Counted from the first letter of the stretch, positions 7,731 through 14,776 are shown. The stretch: 17,885 bases of DNA from an uncultured Eubacterium sp. (GCA_946611445.1 CAMODP010000014.1:1-17885); one strand, 5' to 3'. Notes: a model not told the origin generated them from the letters alone. Numbers and translations are program-made.

Positions 7731-7759
7731 TTTACGATTTCCAAATTCCGTGCTATAAT
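7731..7759 (+). promoter_or_regulatory. Candidate promoter of glyA
   Basis: An extended -10 TGCTATAAT (7751-7759) lies 17 bp after a weak -35-like TTTACG (7731-7736, 4 of 6 matches). The predicted start near 7766 gives a short leader of about 36 nt. GGAGG at 7790-7794 then sits 7 nt before the glyA ATG. Confidence 0.65.
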
Positions 7760-7801
7760 CCCCACATCTTAGAAGACAGACGATCATTCGGAGGTTTTAA
7801 T

Positions 7802-9064
7802 ATGGTCGAACAGAGCATGAAGTATATCAACGCGTATGATCCGGAGATCGCCCGGGTACTGGAACTGGAACTGAAGAGACAGCGCACGCATCTGGAACTG
7901 ATCGCTTCTGAGAACATGGTTTCTCCGGAGGTCATGGCGGTCATGGGATCGGTTCTGACGAATAAATATGCAGAAGGCTATCCGGGACACCGCTATTACG
8001 GCGGCTGCGAATATGTGGACCTGGCCGAGAATATCTGCATAGAGCGGGCCAAGATGATTTTCGACGCCAAGTACGCGAATGTGCAGGCGCACAGCGGCAG
8101 CCAGGCGAACTTTGCGGTCTATCTGGCTCTCTGCAAGCCGGGCGACACCGTGATGGGCCTGGACCTGAACATGGGCGGCCATCTGACGCACGGCAGCCGC
8201 GCCAATTTTTCCGGCAAGACCTATAACATTGTTCCCTATGGCGTGAATCCGGAGACCGGCCGGATCGACATGGACCAGGTGCGGGAGATCGCGCTGGAAT
8301 GCCGTCCCCGCATGATTATCACAGGCGCCTCCGCCTATCCGCGGGCCATAGATTTCAAGGCCTTCGGGGACATCGCGAAGGAAGTCGGCGCGTACCTGAT
8401 GGTGGATATCGCCCACATCGCCGGACTTGTGGCGGCCGGAGAGCACCAGAGCCCGCTGCCCTACGCGGATGTGGTCACCATGACGACGCACAAGACGATG
8501 CGCGGTCCGAGAGGCGGCATCATTCTGACAAATGACGGCGCTATCGCGAAGAAGATCGATTCCGCCATGTTCCCGGGCACCCAGGGAGGACCGCTGATGC
8601 ATATCATCGCTGCCAAGGCCGTTGCGCTGGGCGAGGCGCTTCACCCGAAGTTCCGCGAGTACCAGCATCAGATCGTTACCAACGCGGCCGTGCTGGCCCA
8701 GACTCTTCTGGAGGGCGGCATGGAGCTGGTGTCCGGCGGCACGGACAATCACCTGATGCTTCTGGACCTGAAGAACAGCGAGGTCAGCGGCAAAGAGCTG
8801 GAGATCCGCCTGGACAGCGTAGGCATCACCGCCAACAAGAACATGGTCCCGAACGATCCCAGAAAACCGGCCGAGACCAGCGGCGTCCGCCTGGGCACAC
8901 CCGCTGTAACATCCAGAGGCCTCAAGGAAGCCGAGATGCGGCAGATCGGCGGCCTGATCTGCGACGCGGTCAACGACTTTGACGCGAAGAGAAAGGACAT
9001 CGAGGAACAGACAGCTGCGCTATGCGAGCGCTTCCCGATCTACGAGAGCAAATTCAAAGCATAA
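7802..9064 (+). CDS. glyA: Serine hydroxymethyltransferase GlyA
   Basis: A PLP enzyme that interconverts serine plus tetrahydrofolate with glycine plus 5,10-methylene-THF in the cytoplasm, and so a main feeder of the C1 pool. At 420 residues it has the normal bacterial length. Family blocks are intact: [15 protein letters not shown] (31-45), [20 protein letters not shown] (54-73), [11 protein letters not shown] (97-107), [10 protein letters not shown] (200-209) and the PLP-lysine motif [12 protein letters not shown] with K231 (228-239). It appears monocistronic: its own promoter lies upstream and a long hairpin follows 12 nt after the stop. It is functionally linked to fhs at the right edge. 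Confidence 0.97.
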   Translation: MVEQSMKYINAYDPEIARVLELELKRQRTHLELIASENMVSPEVMAVMGSVLTNKYAEGYPGHRYYGGCEYVDLAENICIERAKMIFDAKYANVQAHSGSQANFAVYLALCKPGDTVMGLDLNMGGHLTHGSRANFSGKTYNIVPYGVNPETGRIDMDQVREIALECRPRMIITGASAYPRAIDFKAFGDIAKEVGAYLMVDIAHIAGLVAAGEHQSPLPYADVVTMTTHKTMRGPRGGIILTNDGAIAKKIDSAMFPGTQGGPLMHIIAAKAVALGEALHPKFREYQHQIVTNAAVLAQTLLEGGMELVSGGTDNHLMLLDLKNSEVSGKELEIRLDSVGITANKNMVPNDPRKPAETSGVRLGTPAVTSRGLKEAEMRQIGGLICDAVNDFDAKRKDIEEQTAALCERFPIYESKFKA

Positions 9065-9076
9065 CGCGTGAAAAAA

Positions 9077-9128
9077 GAAGAGACGCGACAGGGGACGGTC
9101 CGGGAACCGTCCCCTGTTACGTCTCTTC
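9077..9128. terminator. Long hairpin after glyA (terminator, possibly REP-like)
   Basis: ACAGGGGACGGT (9088-9099) pairs perfectly with ACCGTCCCCTGT (9106-9117) around a 6-nt loop. The outer arm GAAGAGACG (9077-9085) pairs with CGTCTCTTC (9120-9128) after a 2x2 internal loop, for 21 pairs in all. A short A-rich tract precedes it and a weak T-rich stretch (9130-9137) follows, so it could terminate in either direction. The inner core resembles the ACAGGGGACGG-type palindromes that recur between genes in some clostridial genomes (recalled, not checked). Confidence 0.75.
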
Positions 9129-9138
9129 CTATTTTATG

Positions 9139-9167
9139 TTGAAATGCCGGGCAAAAAAAGGTATAGT
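9139..9167 (+). promoter_or_regulatory. Candidate promoter of the carboxyltransferase/Na+ pump island
   Basis: TTGAAA (9139-9144) and TATAGT (9162-9167) are each 5 of 6 matches to the sigma-70 consensus, with an ideal 17-bp spacer, directly after the glyA hairpin. Transcription would begin near 9174. That rules out the in-frame ATG at 9144 as the translation start and leaves about 45 nt of leader before ATG 9219. Confidence 0.68.
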
Positions 9168-9218
9168 ATAACAGATGCAAAAATGACAATAAAAAGGAAG
9201 CAGTATGGAGGTAACGGA

Positions 9219-10655
9219 ATGAGCAATACGACACAAAGCTCCGCCAGAGCAAGGGTTCAGAGCCTGCTCGACGCCAGCAGCTTTGCAGAAATCGGTGCCG
9301 GCGTAACAGCGCGCAGCACGGATTTCAACATGGGAGAGAAGAAGGCACCCTCTGACGGCGTCATCACCGGCTACGGCCAGATCGACGGCAATCCTGTCTA
9401 TGTATACAGCCAGGACGCGGCGGTGATGAACGGGTCCATGGGAGAGATGCACGCCCGGAAAATCGTGAATATATATAAGCTGGCCATGAAGACCGGCGTA
9501 CCGGTGATTGGCCTGATTGACTGCTCCGGCCTGCGGCTGGAGGAAGCTACCGACAGCCTGCACGCGTTCGGGGAGCTGTATATGGTACAGACAGAGGCTT
9601 CCGGTGTGATCCCGCAGATCACCGGCATCTTCGGCACCTGCGGCGGCGGCATGGCGCTGGTGCCCGCCCTGTCAGACTTCACATTTATGACAGAAGAGGG
9701 CGCGAAGCTCTTTGTCAACGCTCCCAATGCCATCAAGGGCAATGCCGAGTCCGTCTGTGATACGTCTTCCGCGCATTTCCAGGCTGAGGAAACCGGTCTG
9801 GTGGACGGAATCGGAACAGAAGAAGAAGTGATCGCGAAGATCCGCGCGCTGGTCGGCATGCTGCCTGCCAACAATGAGGATGACATGTCCTTCGCTGTCT
9901 GCACAGATGATGAGAACCGCGTCAGCACCGAGCTGGCCGCCTGCAAGGACGACCCGGCCTGCTTCCTGCCCAAGATCAGTGACAGCGGCGCGTATTTTGA
10001 GGCGCAGCCCTTCTACGGGAAGGACATCGTGACAGCCTTTATCCGCCTGAACGGCTATACCGCCGGTGTCGTGGCAAACCGCTCCGCCGAGTATGCCGCG
10101 GACGGCACCACGGCCTGCCGCTATGACGGCACGATCAGCGCCAGGGGCGCGAAGAAGGCGGCGGAGTTTGTCGATTTCTGCGACGCTTTCTCCATCCCGG
10201 TTATTTCCTTTATAAATGTAAAGGGCTTCCGTGCCACGATGTGCGCGGAGAGAAATCTGGCGAAGGGTCTGGCGAAGATGACCTTTGCCTTCGCAAATGC
10301 GACGGCGCCGAAGATCAGTGTCGTTACAGGCGAGGCCTTCGGCACGGCGTATCTGGCAATGAACAGCAAAGCCACCGGCGCGGACATCGTCTACGCATGG
10401 GAAGGCGCGAAGATCGGCATGATGGATGCCGCCGCCGCTGCCAAGATCATGTATGACGGCTGCGAGGCTTCTGTGATCACGGAGAAGACAGCTGAATACG
10501 ATGCCCTTCAGAACAGTGCGGCGTCGGCAGCGGCCCGCGGCTATGTTGACGCGGTCATCGATCCCGCCGAGACGCGCAAGTACCTGATCGGCGCGCTGGA
10601 TATGCTCTTTACAAAGAGAGAATACCGCCCCGACAAGAAGCATGGCACAGTCTGA
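9219..10655 (+). CDS. Acyl-CoA carboxyltransferase, MmdA/PccB-like (12S-type) subunit
   Basis: A cytoplasmic member of the acyl-CoA carboxyltransferase family, which moves CO2 between carboxybiotin and an acyl-CoA such as (methyl)malonyl-CoA/propionyl-CoA. The product is 478 residues, a little shorter than typical MmdA/PccB (about 510-530). Both crotonase-like halves are seen: GVITGYGQIDGNPVYVYSQD (47-66) and FGTCGGGMALVPALSDF in the first; DGTISARGAKKAAEFVDFCD, TGEAFGTAYLAMNSKATGAD and AWEGAKIGMMDA in the second. The usual GFLPGxxQE after the second-half strand is replaced by GFRATMCAERN, so the acyl-CoA specificity is uncertain. GGAGGT (9207-9212) fixes ATG 9219. It is the first gene of the five-gene biotin island. 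Alternatives are methylmalonyl-, malonyl- or glutaconyl-CoA activity. Confidence 0.85.
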   Translation: MSNTTQSSARARVQSLLDASSFAEIGAGVTARSTDFNMGEKKAPSDGVITGYGQIDGNPVYVYSQDAAVMNGSMGEMHARKIVNIYKLAMKTGVPVIGLIDCSGLRLEEATDSLHAFGELYMVQTEASGVIPQITGIFGTCGGGMALVPALSDFTFMTEEGAKLFVNAPNAIKGNAESVCDTSSAHFQAEETGLVDGIGTEEEVIAKIRALVGMLPANNEDDMSFAVCTDDENRVSTELAACKDDPACFLPKISDSGAYFEAQPFYGKDIVTAFIRLNGYTAGVVANRSAEYAADGTTACRYDGTISARGAKKAAEFVDFCDAFSIPVISFINVKGFRATMCAERNLAKGLAKMTFAFANATAPKISVVTGEAFGTAYLAMNSKATGADIVYAWEGAKIGMMDAAAAAKIMYDGCEASVITEKTAEYDALQNSAASAAARGYVDAVIDPAETRKYLIGALDMLFTKREYRPDKKHGTV

Positions 10656-10671
10656 GAGGTGAGGTGAGAAG

Positions 10672-11496
10672 ATGAAAAAAATCAGAAACGGGCTGAAAAG
10701 CCTTCTTCTGCTCGCCGCCTGCCTGACCCTTCTGCTGGGAGCGATTCCGGCAGCCGCAGAGCTGGCAGACGCGGAAAAGGATACGCTCGCCCAGAATGTG
10801 GAGCAGTTCCTTACCAGCGTCTATGCGCTCTCGGACACCGAGCTGGAGCAGCTGCGGGCGAACGGCGGCTTCTATGAGGTGTTTGTTGATTCCTGGACGG
10901 CGGATCATGAGTCGGTCGGCGAATTCAAGAGCATTGACAGCACCGAGGTCGATGACAGCCAGGATGACCAGATTGTCGTGACTTCCAGGGTGTCCTTTGA
11001 CAAATACACGGCTGACGTCATTATCTATATCGACAGCGAGACCAGGACACCTGTAAACTACGAGATGAACATCGACTATTCTCTGCAGGAGAAGGTCGTG
11101 CAGGGCGCGCAGAACATGGCCGTCGGCCTGATCGTCGTCTTTGGCGTCCTGATTTTCCTGACACTGGTGATCTATCTGTTCCGCTTCATCAATCCGGATC
11201 TCCGGGCTGAGAAGGCAAAGAAGGCAGCAGCCGCTGCGCCGGCCGAAAAGGTGCCGGAGCGGAGCACTCCCGCGCAGGTTTCTCCGGCAGCGGCAGCAGT
11301 TCCTGCGGCAGGCGGCAGTGCTTCCGAAGAACTGGTAGCTGTTATCGCGGCCGCAATTGCCGCGGCAGAGGCGGACGGCATGCAGTCTCCGCAGGTCGTC
11401 GGCATACCGGCACCTGTGGTATATGATCACGGCGATCCTTCCTATCAGGTGCGGCCGCTGCGCAGAAACAGCTCCCGCAGCTGGAAGCGGTCCTGA
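10672..11496 (+). CDS. OadG-like small membrane subunit with an extracytoplasmic N-terminal domain
   Basis: OadG/MmdD-type subunits hold the biotin-dependent decarboxylase together at the membrane pump. Here a signal sequence (about 1-29, ending IPAAA) is followed by a ~115-residue domain predicted outside the cell (about 30-146). A single transmembrane helix comes next (about 149-171, VGLIVVFGVLIFLTLVIYLF), then a cytoplasmic Ala/Pro-rich linker. The C-terminus is OadG-like: ELVAVIAAAIAAAEA (220-234) and VRPLRRNSSRSWK (260-272). At 274 residues it is about three times a classical OadG. An LAAC at 14-17 fits a lipobox, but the hydrophobic core continues past it. It starts 16 nt after the carboxyltransferase and precedes the biotin carrier. 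Confidence 0.75.
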   Translation: MKKIRNGLKSLLLLAACLTLLLGAIPAAAELADAEKDTLAQNVEQFLTSVYALSDTELEQLRANGGFYEVFVDSWTADHESVGEFKSIDSTEVDDSQDDQIVVTSRVSFDKYTADVIIYIDSETRTPVNYEMNIDYSLQEKVVQGAQNMAVGLIVVFGVLIFLTLVIYLFRFINPDLRAEKAKKAAAAAPAEKVPERSTPAQVSPAAAAVPAAGGSASEELVAVIAAAIAAAEADGMQSPQVVGIPAPVVYDHGDPSYQVRPLRRNSSRSWKRS

Positions 11497-11507
11497 AAAA
11501 CGGAATT

Positions 11508-11525
11508 CATGTTTTGCAAACCATG
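11508..11525. repeat. Near-perfect 18-bp dyad between the OadG-like and biotin-carrier genes
   Basis: CATGTTTTGCAAACCATG is palindromic except for one pair (T11512 against C11521). It could be an internal regulatory site or chance. It resembles a catabolite-response element in size, but the centre is GC rather than the CG of that element. Confidence 0.3.
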
Positions 11526-11560
11526 TATTATTCATCAACAGAGAGGTGTAAAGAATTATT

Positions 11561-11947
11561 ATGAAAAACTATACGATCACAGTGAATGGAAACGTCTATC
11601 AGGTTACCGTTGAAGAAGCGGCCGGCGGCGCGCCCGCAGCTGCAGCTCCGGTTCGCCCGCTCGAAGCGGCTCCGGCTCCCGCACCGGCTCCGGCCGCAGC
11701 ACCGGCAGCAGCTCCCGCAGCAGGCGGGGCAGGCAGCGTAGATGTCACCGCTTCCGTTCCCGGCAAGATCACCAGCATTGAAGTGAAGGCCGGCGACGCC
11801 GTCAAGGCCGGCGATACCGTTGTCATGCTGGAAGCCATGAAGATGGAGATCCCTGTCGTGGCGCCGCAGGACGGCACGATCGCGTCCGTCAATGTCAGCG
11901 TCGGCACGGCAGTGGAATCCGGTGATGTTCTGGCAACCATGAACTGA
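11561..11947 (+). CDS. Biotin carboxyl carrier protein of the decarboxylase/transcarboxylase
   Basis: A free-standing biotin carrier that shuttles the carboxyl group between carboxyltransferase active sites and the OadB pump. The 128-residue product has a short N-terminal segment (KNYTITVNGNVYQVTVEE), then a flexible Ala/Pro-rich linker (about 21-57). A complete biotinyl domain follows, with the biotinylation motif EAMKMEI (91-97), target Lys94. It matches the 1.3S/gamma-type carriers rather than the E. coli AccB arrangement. The nearest purine-rich site, GAGAGGTG (11541-11548), lies 12 nt before the ATG, further than usual, yet no better start exists. It lies between the OadG-like gene and oadB. 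Confidence 0.94.
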   Translation: MKNYTITVNGNVYQVTVEEAAGGAPAAAAPVRPLEAAPAPAPAPAAAPAAAPAAGGAGSVDVTASVPGKITSIEVKAGDAVKAGDTVVMLEAMKMEIPVVAPQDGTIASVNVSVGTAVESGDVLATMN

Positions 11948-11972
11948 TGACAGACAGCGAGGGAGGAATACC

Positions 11973-13124
11973 ATGATACTTACGACCCTGTCGAATCTGA
12001 TTCATCAGACGGCATTTTTCAATATCACAATCGGCAACTTCATCATGATCGGCGTTGCCTTTGTGTTCCTGTATCTGGCCATAAAGCACGGCTTCGAGCC
12101 GCTGCTGCTCGTGCCGATCGCCTTCGGCATGCTGCTGGTCAATATCTATCCGGATATCATCTCCGAGCCGTATGTGGATGCCGCGGGCATTTCCCATGCA
12201 GGCGGCCTGCTGCATTACTTTTACCTGATGGATGAGTGGTCGATCCTGCCGTCCCTGATCTTCATGGGTGTCGGCGCCATGACGGACTTTGGTCCGCTGA
12301 TCGCAAACCCGATCTCTTTCCTGATGGGCGCGGCCGCGCAGCTCGGTATTTACGTCGCGTATTTCCTGGCTATCTTCCTGGGCTTCAACGGCAAGGCCGC
12401 TGCCGCCATCTCCATCATCGGCGGCGCTGACGGCCCGACCTCTATTTTCCTCTGCGGAAAACTGGGTCAGACCAGCCTGATGGGCCCGATCGCCGTGGCG
12501 GCGTACTCCTACATGTCGCTGGTTCCGATCATCCAGCCGCCGATCATGAAGCTCTTCACGACAGAGGAAGAGCGGAAGATCAAGATGGGTCAGCTCCGTC
12601 CGGTATCCAGGCTTGAGAAGATCCTGTTCCCGATCGTCATCACTGTTGTCGTCTGCCTGATTCTGCCGACGACAGCGCCGCTGGTCGGCATGCTGATGCT
12701 GGGCAACCTGTTCCGTGAGTGCGGCGTCGTGAAGCAGCTGACAGAGACCGCTTCCAATGCGCTGATGTATATCGTCGTTATTTTCCTGGGCACTTCCGTC
12801 GGCGCCACCACGAGCGCGGAAGCGTTCCTGAATGTCACCACGATCAAGATCGTCATCCTGGGTCTTGTGGCCTTTGCCTTCGGTACGACGGGAGGTGTGC
12901 TGCTGGGCAAGCTGCTGTGCGTTGTTACCCACGGCAAGATCAACCCGCTGATCGGATCGGCCGGCGTGTCGGCCGTGCCCATGGCGGCCCGTGTGTCCCA
13001 GAAGGTGGGGGCGGAATCAGATCCGACCAACTTCCTGCTGATGCATGCCATGGGGCCGAATGTGGCCGGCGTTATCGGAACAGCCGTTGCGGCAGGAACG
13101 TTTATGGCGGTGTACGGCGTCTGA
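11973..13124 (+). CDS. oadB: Na+-pumping decarboxylase membrane subunit OadB/MmdB-type
   Basis: An integral membrane protein that decarboxylates carboxybiotin and couples this to Na+ export. The 383-residue product is hydrophobic throughout, with many transmembrane segments. It has the hallmark NGKAAAAISIIGGADGPTSI (139-158); D153 in GGADGPT corresponds to the essential Na+-site aspartate of OadB. A second conserved block, LIGSAGVSAVPMAARVSQ, and the tail MHAMGPNVAGVIGTAVAAG are also present. The sequence cannot separate OadB, MmdB and GcdB by substrate, because this subunit sees only carboxybiotin. GGAGGA (11962-11967) supports the ATG. The cell probably has other Na+ bioenergetics, but none is in the window. 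Confidence 0.95.
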   Translation: MILTTLSNLIHQTAFFNITIGNFIMIGVAFVFLYLAIKHGFEPLLLVPIAFGMLLVNIYPDIISEPYVDAAGISHAGGLLHYFYLMDEWSILPSLIFMGVGAMTDFGPLIANPISFLMGAAAQLGIYVAYFLAIFLGFNGKAAAAISIIGGADGPTSIFLCGKLGQTSLMGPIAVAAYSYMSLVPIIQPPIMKLFTTEEERKIKMGQLRPVSRLEKILFPIVITVVVCLILPTTAPLVGMLMLGNLFRECGVVKQLTETASNALMYIVVIFLGTSVGATTSAEAFLNVTTIKIVILGLVAFAFGTTGGVLLGKLLCVVTHGKINPLIGSAGVSAVPMAARVSQKVGAESDPTNFLLMHAMGPNVAGVIGTAVAAGTFMAVYGV

Positions 13125-13127
13125 CGA

Positions 13128-13228
13128 CAATCTGCAGCCCGCCTTCGGCGTGCTGATCAGATTGTACTTATGAATGCAAAGAAACAGCGTGATGCAGTTC
13201 AGAGCCGGGACGCATGGCCCTGAACTGC
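13128..13228 (+). promoter_or_regulatory. Two strong hairpins in the oadB-oadA spacer
   Basis: Hairpin 1 (13128-13164): CAATCTG pairs with CAGATTG, then CAGC with GCTG, then CGCC with GGCG around a TTC loop. Hairpin 2 (13194-13228): GCAGTTCAG pairs with CTGAACTGC, with an inner GCC/GGC. Neither is followed by a T tract, so full termination is unlikely. They fill the 120-nt gap ahead of the oadA ribosome binding site (13240-13245) and may set mRNA stability or processing between the membrane and carboxyltransferase cistrons. Confidence 0.6.
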
Positions 13229-13250
13229 TGTGAAATAACAAGGAGTGAAT

Positions 13251-14648
13251 ATGGGCGTTAAAATAACTGAGACAATTCTCCGTGACGCGCATCAGTCGCT
13301 GATCGCGACGCGCATGCCGACGTCAGAGATGCTTCCGATCATAGACAAGATGGATGAGATCGGCTTCAATGCCGTGGAGTGCTGGGGCGGAGCGACATTT
13401 GATTCCTGCCTGCGTTTTCTGCACGAGGATCCGTGGGAGCGCCTGCGGGAGCTGAAGAAGGGCTTTAAGAAGACAAAACTGCAGATGCTGTTCCGCGGCC
13501 AGAACATTCTGGGCTACCGTCCGTACGCGGATGACGTGGTGGAGTATTTTGTACAGAAATCCGTCGCCAACGGCATCGACATCATCCGTATTTTCGACTG
13601 CCTGAATGACCTGCGCAACCTGGAGGCCTGCGTCAACGCGGCCAAGAAGGAAAAGGGCGCGGAGTCGCAGGTGGCGCTGTCCTACACACTGGGTGATTCC
13701 TACACCCTGGAGTACTGGACCTCCAAGGCAAAGGCCATCGAGGAGATGGGCGCTGACTCCATCTGCATCAAGGACATGGCCGGCCTGCTGAAGCCGTACG
13801 CGGCCACAGAGCTGGTAAAGGCCCTGAAGGAGACCACAAAGCTGCCGATCGAGCTGCACACCCACTATACATCCGGCTGTGCATCCATGGCCTGCCTGAA
13901 GGCTGTCGAAGCCGGTGTGGATATCATCGATACAGCCATGAGCCCCTTCGCCCTGGGTACATCCCAGCCGGCCACAGAGGTTATGGTGGAGACCTTCCGC
14001 GGCACGCCGTACGATACGGGTCTCGATCTGAAGAAGCTCGAGGAGATCGCCGACTATTTCCGTCCGTACAGAGACGAATGCCTGGCGAACGGCCTGCTGA
14101 ACCCGAAGAATATGGGTGTCGATATCAAGACGCTGGTCTACCAGGTGCCGGGCGGCATGCTGTCCAACCTGACCAGTCAGCTGGCACAGCAGCACGCGGA
14201 AGACAAATTCTACGATGTGCTGCGTGAGATCCCGCAGGTGCGCAAGGACCTGGGCAATCCGCCGCTGGTCACACCGTCCTCCCAGATCGTCGGCACACAG
14301 GCCGTCTTCAATGTACTCATGGGCGAGCGCTACAAGATGATCACCAAAGAGACAAAAGACATCCTGGCCGGCAAATACGGTGCCACGACCGACCCGGTCA
14401 ATCCCGAGGTGCAGAAGAAGGCCATCGGCGACATGGAGCCGATCACCTACCGTCCGGCAGACGATCTGAAGCCGGAGCTCGATTCCCTGCGCGCTGAGAT
14501 TGCTCCGTACATGCAGCAGGAAGAGGACGTGCTCAGCTACGCCCTGTTCCCACAGGTAGCCATGGACTACTTCAAGTACAGAGATGCCCAGCAGACAGGC
14601 ATCGACGCCACCAAAGGCGACACCGAAAACAAAGCGTATCCGGTATAA
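13251..14648 (+). CDS. oadA: OadA/5S-type carboxyltransferase (pyruvate-oxaloacetate), without biotin domain
   Basis: A TIM-barrel carboxyltransferase that transfers CO2 between oxaloacetate/pyruvate and biotin. The 465-residue product begins with TETILRDAHQSLIATRMPT and has FRGQNILGYRPY (81-92), ICIKDMAGLLKP (171-182) and ELHTHYTSGCA (201-211). Metal ligands D12, H203 and H205 and the lysine to be carboxylated, K174, are all present. It stops after the conserved C-terminal helices and carries no biotinyl domain, so it must use the separate carrier at 11561. ATG 13251 is chosen: AAGGAG (13240-13245) overlaps the in-frame GTG at 13245, ruling that out. It is the last gene of the island, followed by a strong terminator. 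It could serve as decarboxylase alpha subunit or as the 5S subunit of transcarboxylase. Confidence 0.93.
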   Translation: MGVKITETILRDAHQSLIATRMPTSEMLPIIDKMDEIGFNAVECWGGATFDSCLRFLHEDPWERLRELKKGFKKTKLQMLFRGQNILGYRPYADDVVEYFVQKSVANGIDIIRIFDCLNDLRNLEACVNAAKKEKGAESQVALSYTLGDSYTLEYWTSKAKAIEEMGADSICIKDMAGLLKPYAATELVKALKETTKLPIELHTHYTSGCASMACLKAVEAGVDIIDTAMSPFALGTSQPATEVMVETFRGTPYDTGLDLKKLEEIADYFRPYRDECLANGLLNPKNMGVDIKTLVYQVPGGMLSNLTSQLAQQHAEDKFYDVLREIPQVRKDLGNPPLVTPSSQIVGTQAVFNVLMGERYKMITKETKDILAGKYGATTDPVNPEVQKKAIGDMEPITYRPADDLKPELDSLRAEIAPYMQQEEDVLSYALFPQVAMDYFKYRDAQQTGIDATKGDTENKAYPV

Positions 14649-14666
14649 AGCAGAGTACAGAAGCTG

Positions 14667-14706
14667 AAGACAGGGGCTTGTTCAGTTCACAGGCCCCTGT
14701 CTTTTT
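14667..14706 (+). terminator. Rho-independent terminator of the carboxylase island
   Basis: AAGACAGGGGC (14667-14677) pairs with GCCCCTGTCTT (14693-14703), extended inward by TTGT/ACAG to about 15 pairs around a 7-nt loop, and runs into a T tract at 14702-14706. It ends transcription 20 nt after the oadA stop and separates the island from the RACo gene. Confidence 0.93.
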
Positions 14707-14707
14707 A

Positions 14708-14736
14708 TTGAGGATTTCAGCCGAATATGGTAAAAT
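14708..14736 (+). promoter_or_regulatory. Candidate promoter of the RACo-like gene
   Basis: TTGAGG (14708-14713, 4 of 6 matches) and an extended -10 TGGTAAAAT (14728-14736) are spaced by 17 bp, immediately after the terminator. The predicted leader is about 35 nt and holds GGAGGT (14763-14768). Confidence 0.6.
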
Positions 14737-14776
14737 GCACATAGTTGCGGTAAATTTATACCGGAGGTAGAACGAA

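Larger units (their letters stand above)
7165..7801. other. Repeat-rich non-coding stretch between potD and glyA
   Basis: No believable gene is present; open frames here are short and lack family resemblance and good ribosome binding sites. What is visible: a 10-bp direct repeat CATCTAAGAT at 7253-7262 and 7286-7295; a 6-bp hairpin CTGCCT/AGGCAG at 7361-7383; AACAGACAG at 7436-7444 and 7546-7554; GTGAGA/TCTCAC (7573-7578, 7593-7598) followed directly by AGCC/GGCT (7599-7602, 7610-7613). The two longer repeats and the glyA promoter have their own entries. No clear terminator for the pot operon was found. Confidence 0.5.

Noticed and set aside
7560..7801. T-box, ZTP, THF or glycine riboswitch before glyA
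   Set aside because: None of the conserved cores I know for these classes could be found. The structure seen is limited to short hairpins and the tandem repeat, and the candidate promoter lies downstream of it.
7784..8752. 322-codon - strand open frame opposite glyA, and similar ones opposite the carboxyltransferase (9672-10643) and oadB (11895-12932)
   Set aside because: All mirror the codon pattern of strong + strand genes and show no family motifs or ribosome binding sites.
9144..9218. ATG at 9144 as start of the acyl-CoA carboxyltransferase
   Set aside because: It overlaps the candidate -35 box (9139-9144) and lies upstream of the predicted transcript start. GGAGGT at 9207-9212 points to ATG 9219.
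10672..10725. OadG-like protein as a lipoprotein (LAAC at residues 14-17)
   Set aside because: The hydrophobic stretch continues well beyond the cysteine to IPAAA, which fits a signal-peptidase I site better. Kept only as a lesser possibility.
11508..11525. Catabolite-response element (CcpA site)
   Set aside because: Length and flanks are suggestive, but the central dinucleotide is GC instead of the CG expected for such sites.
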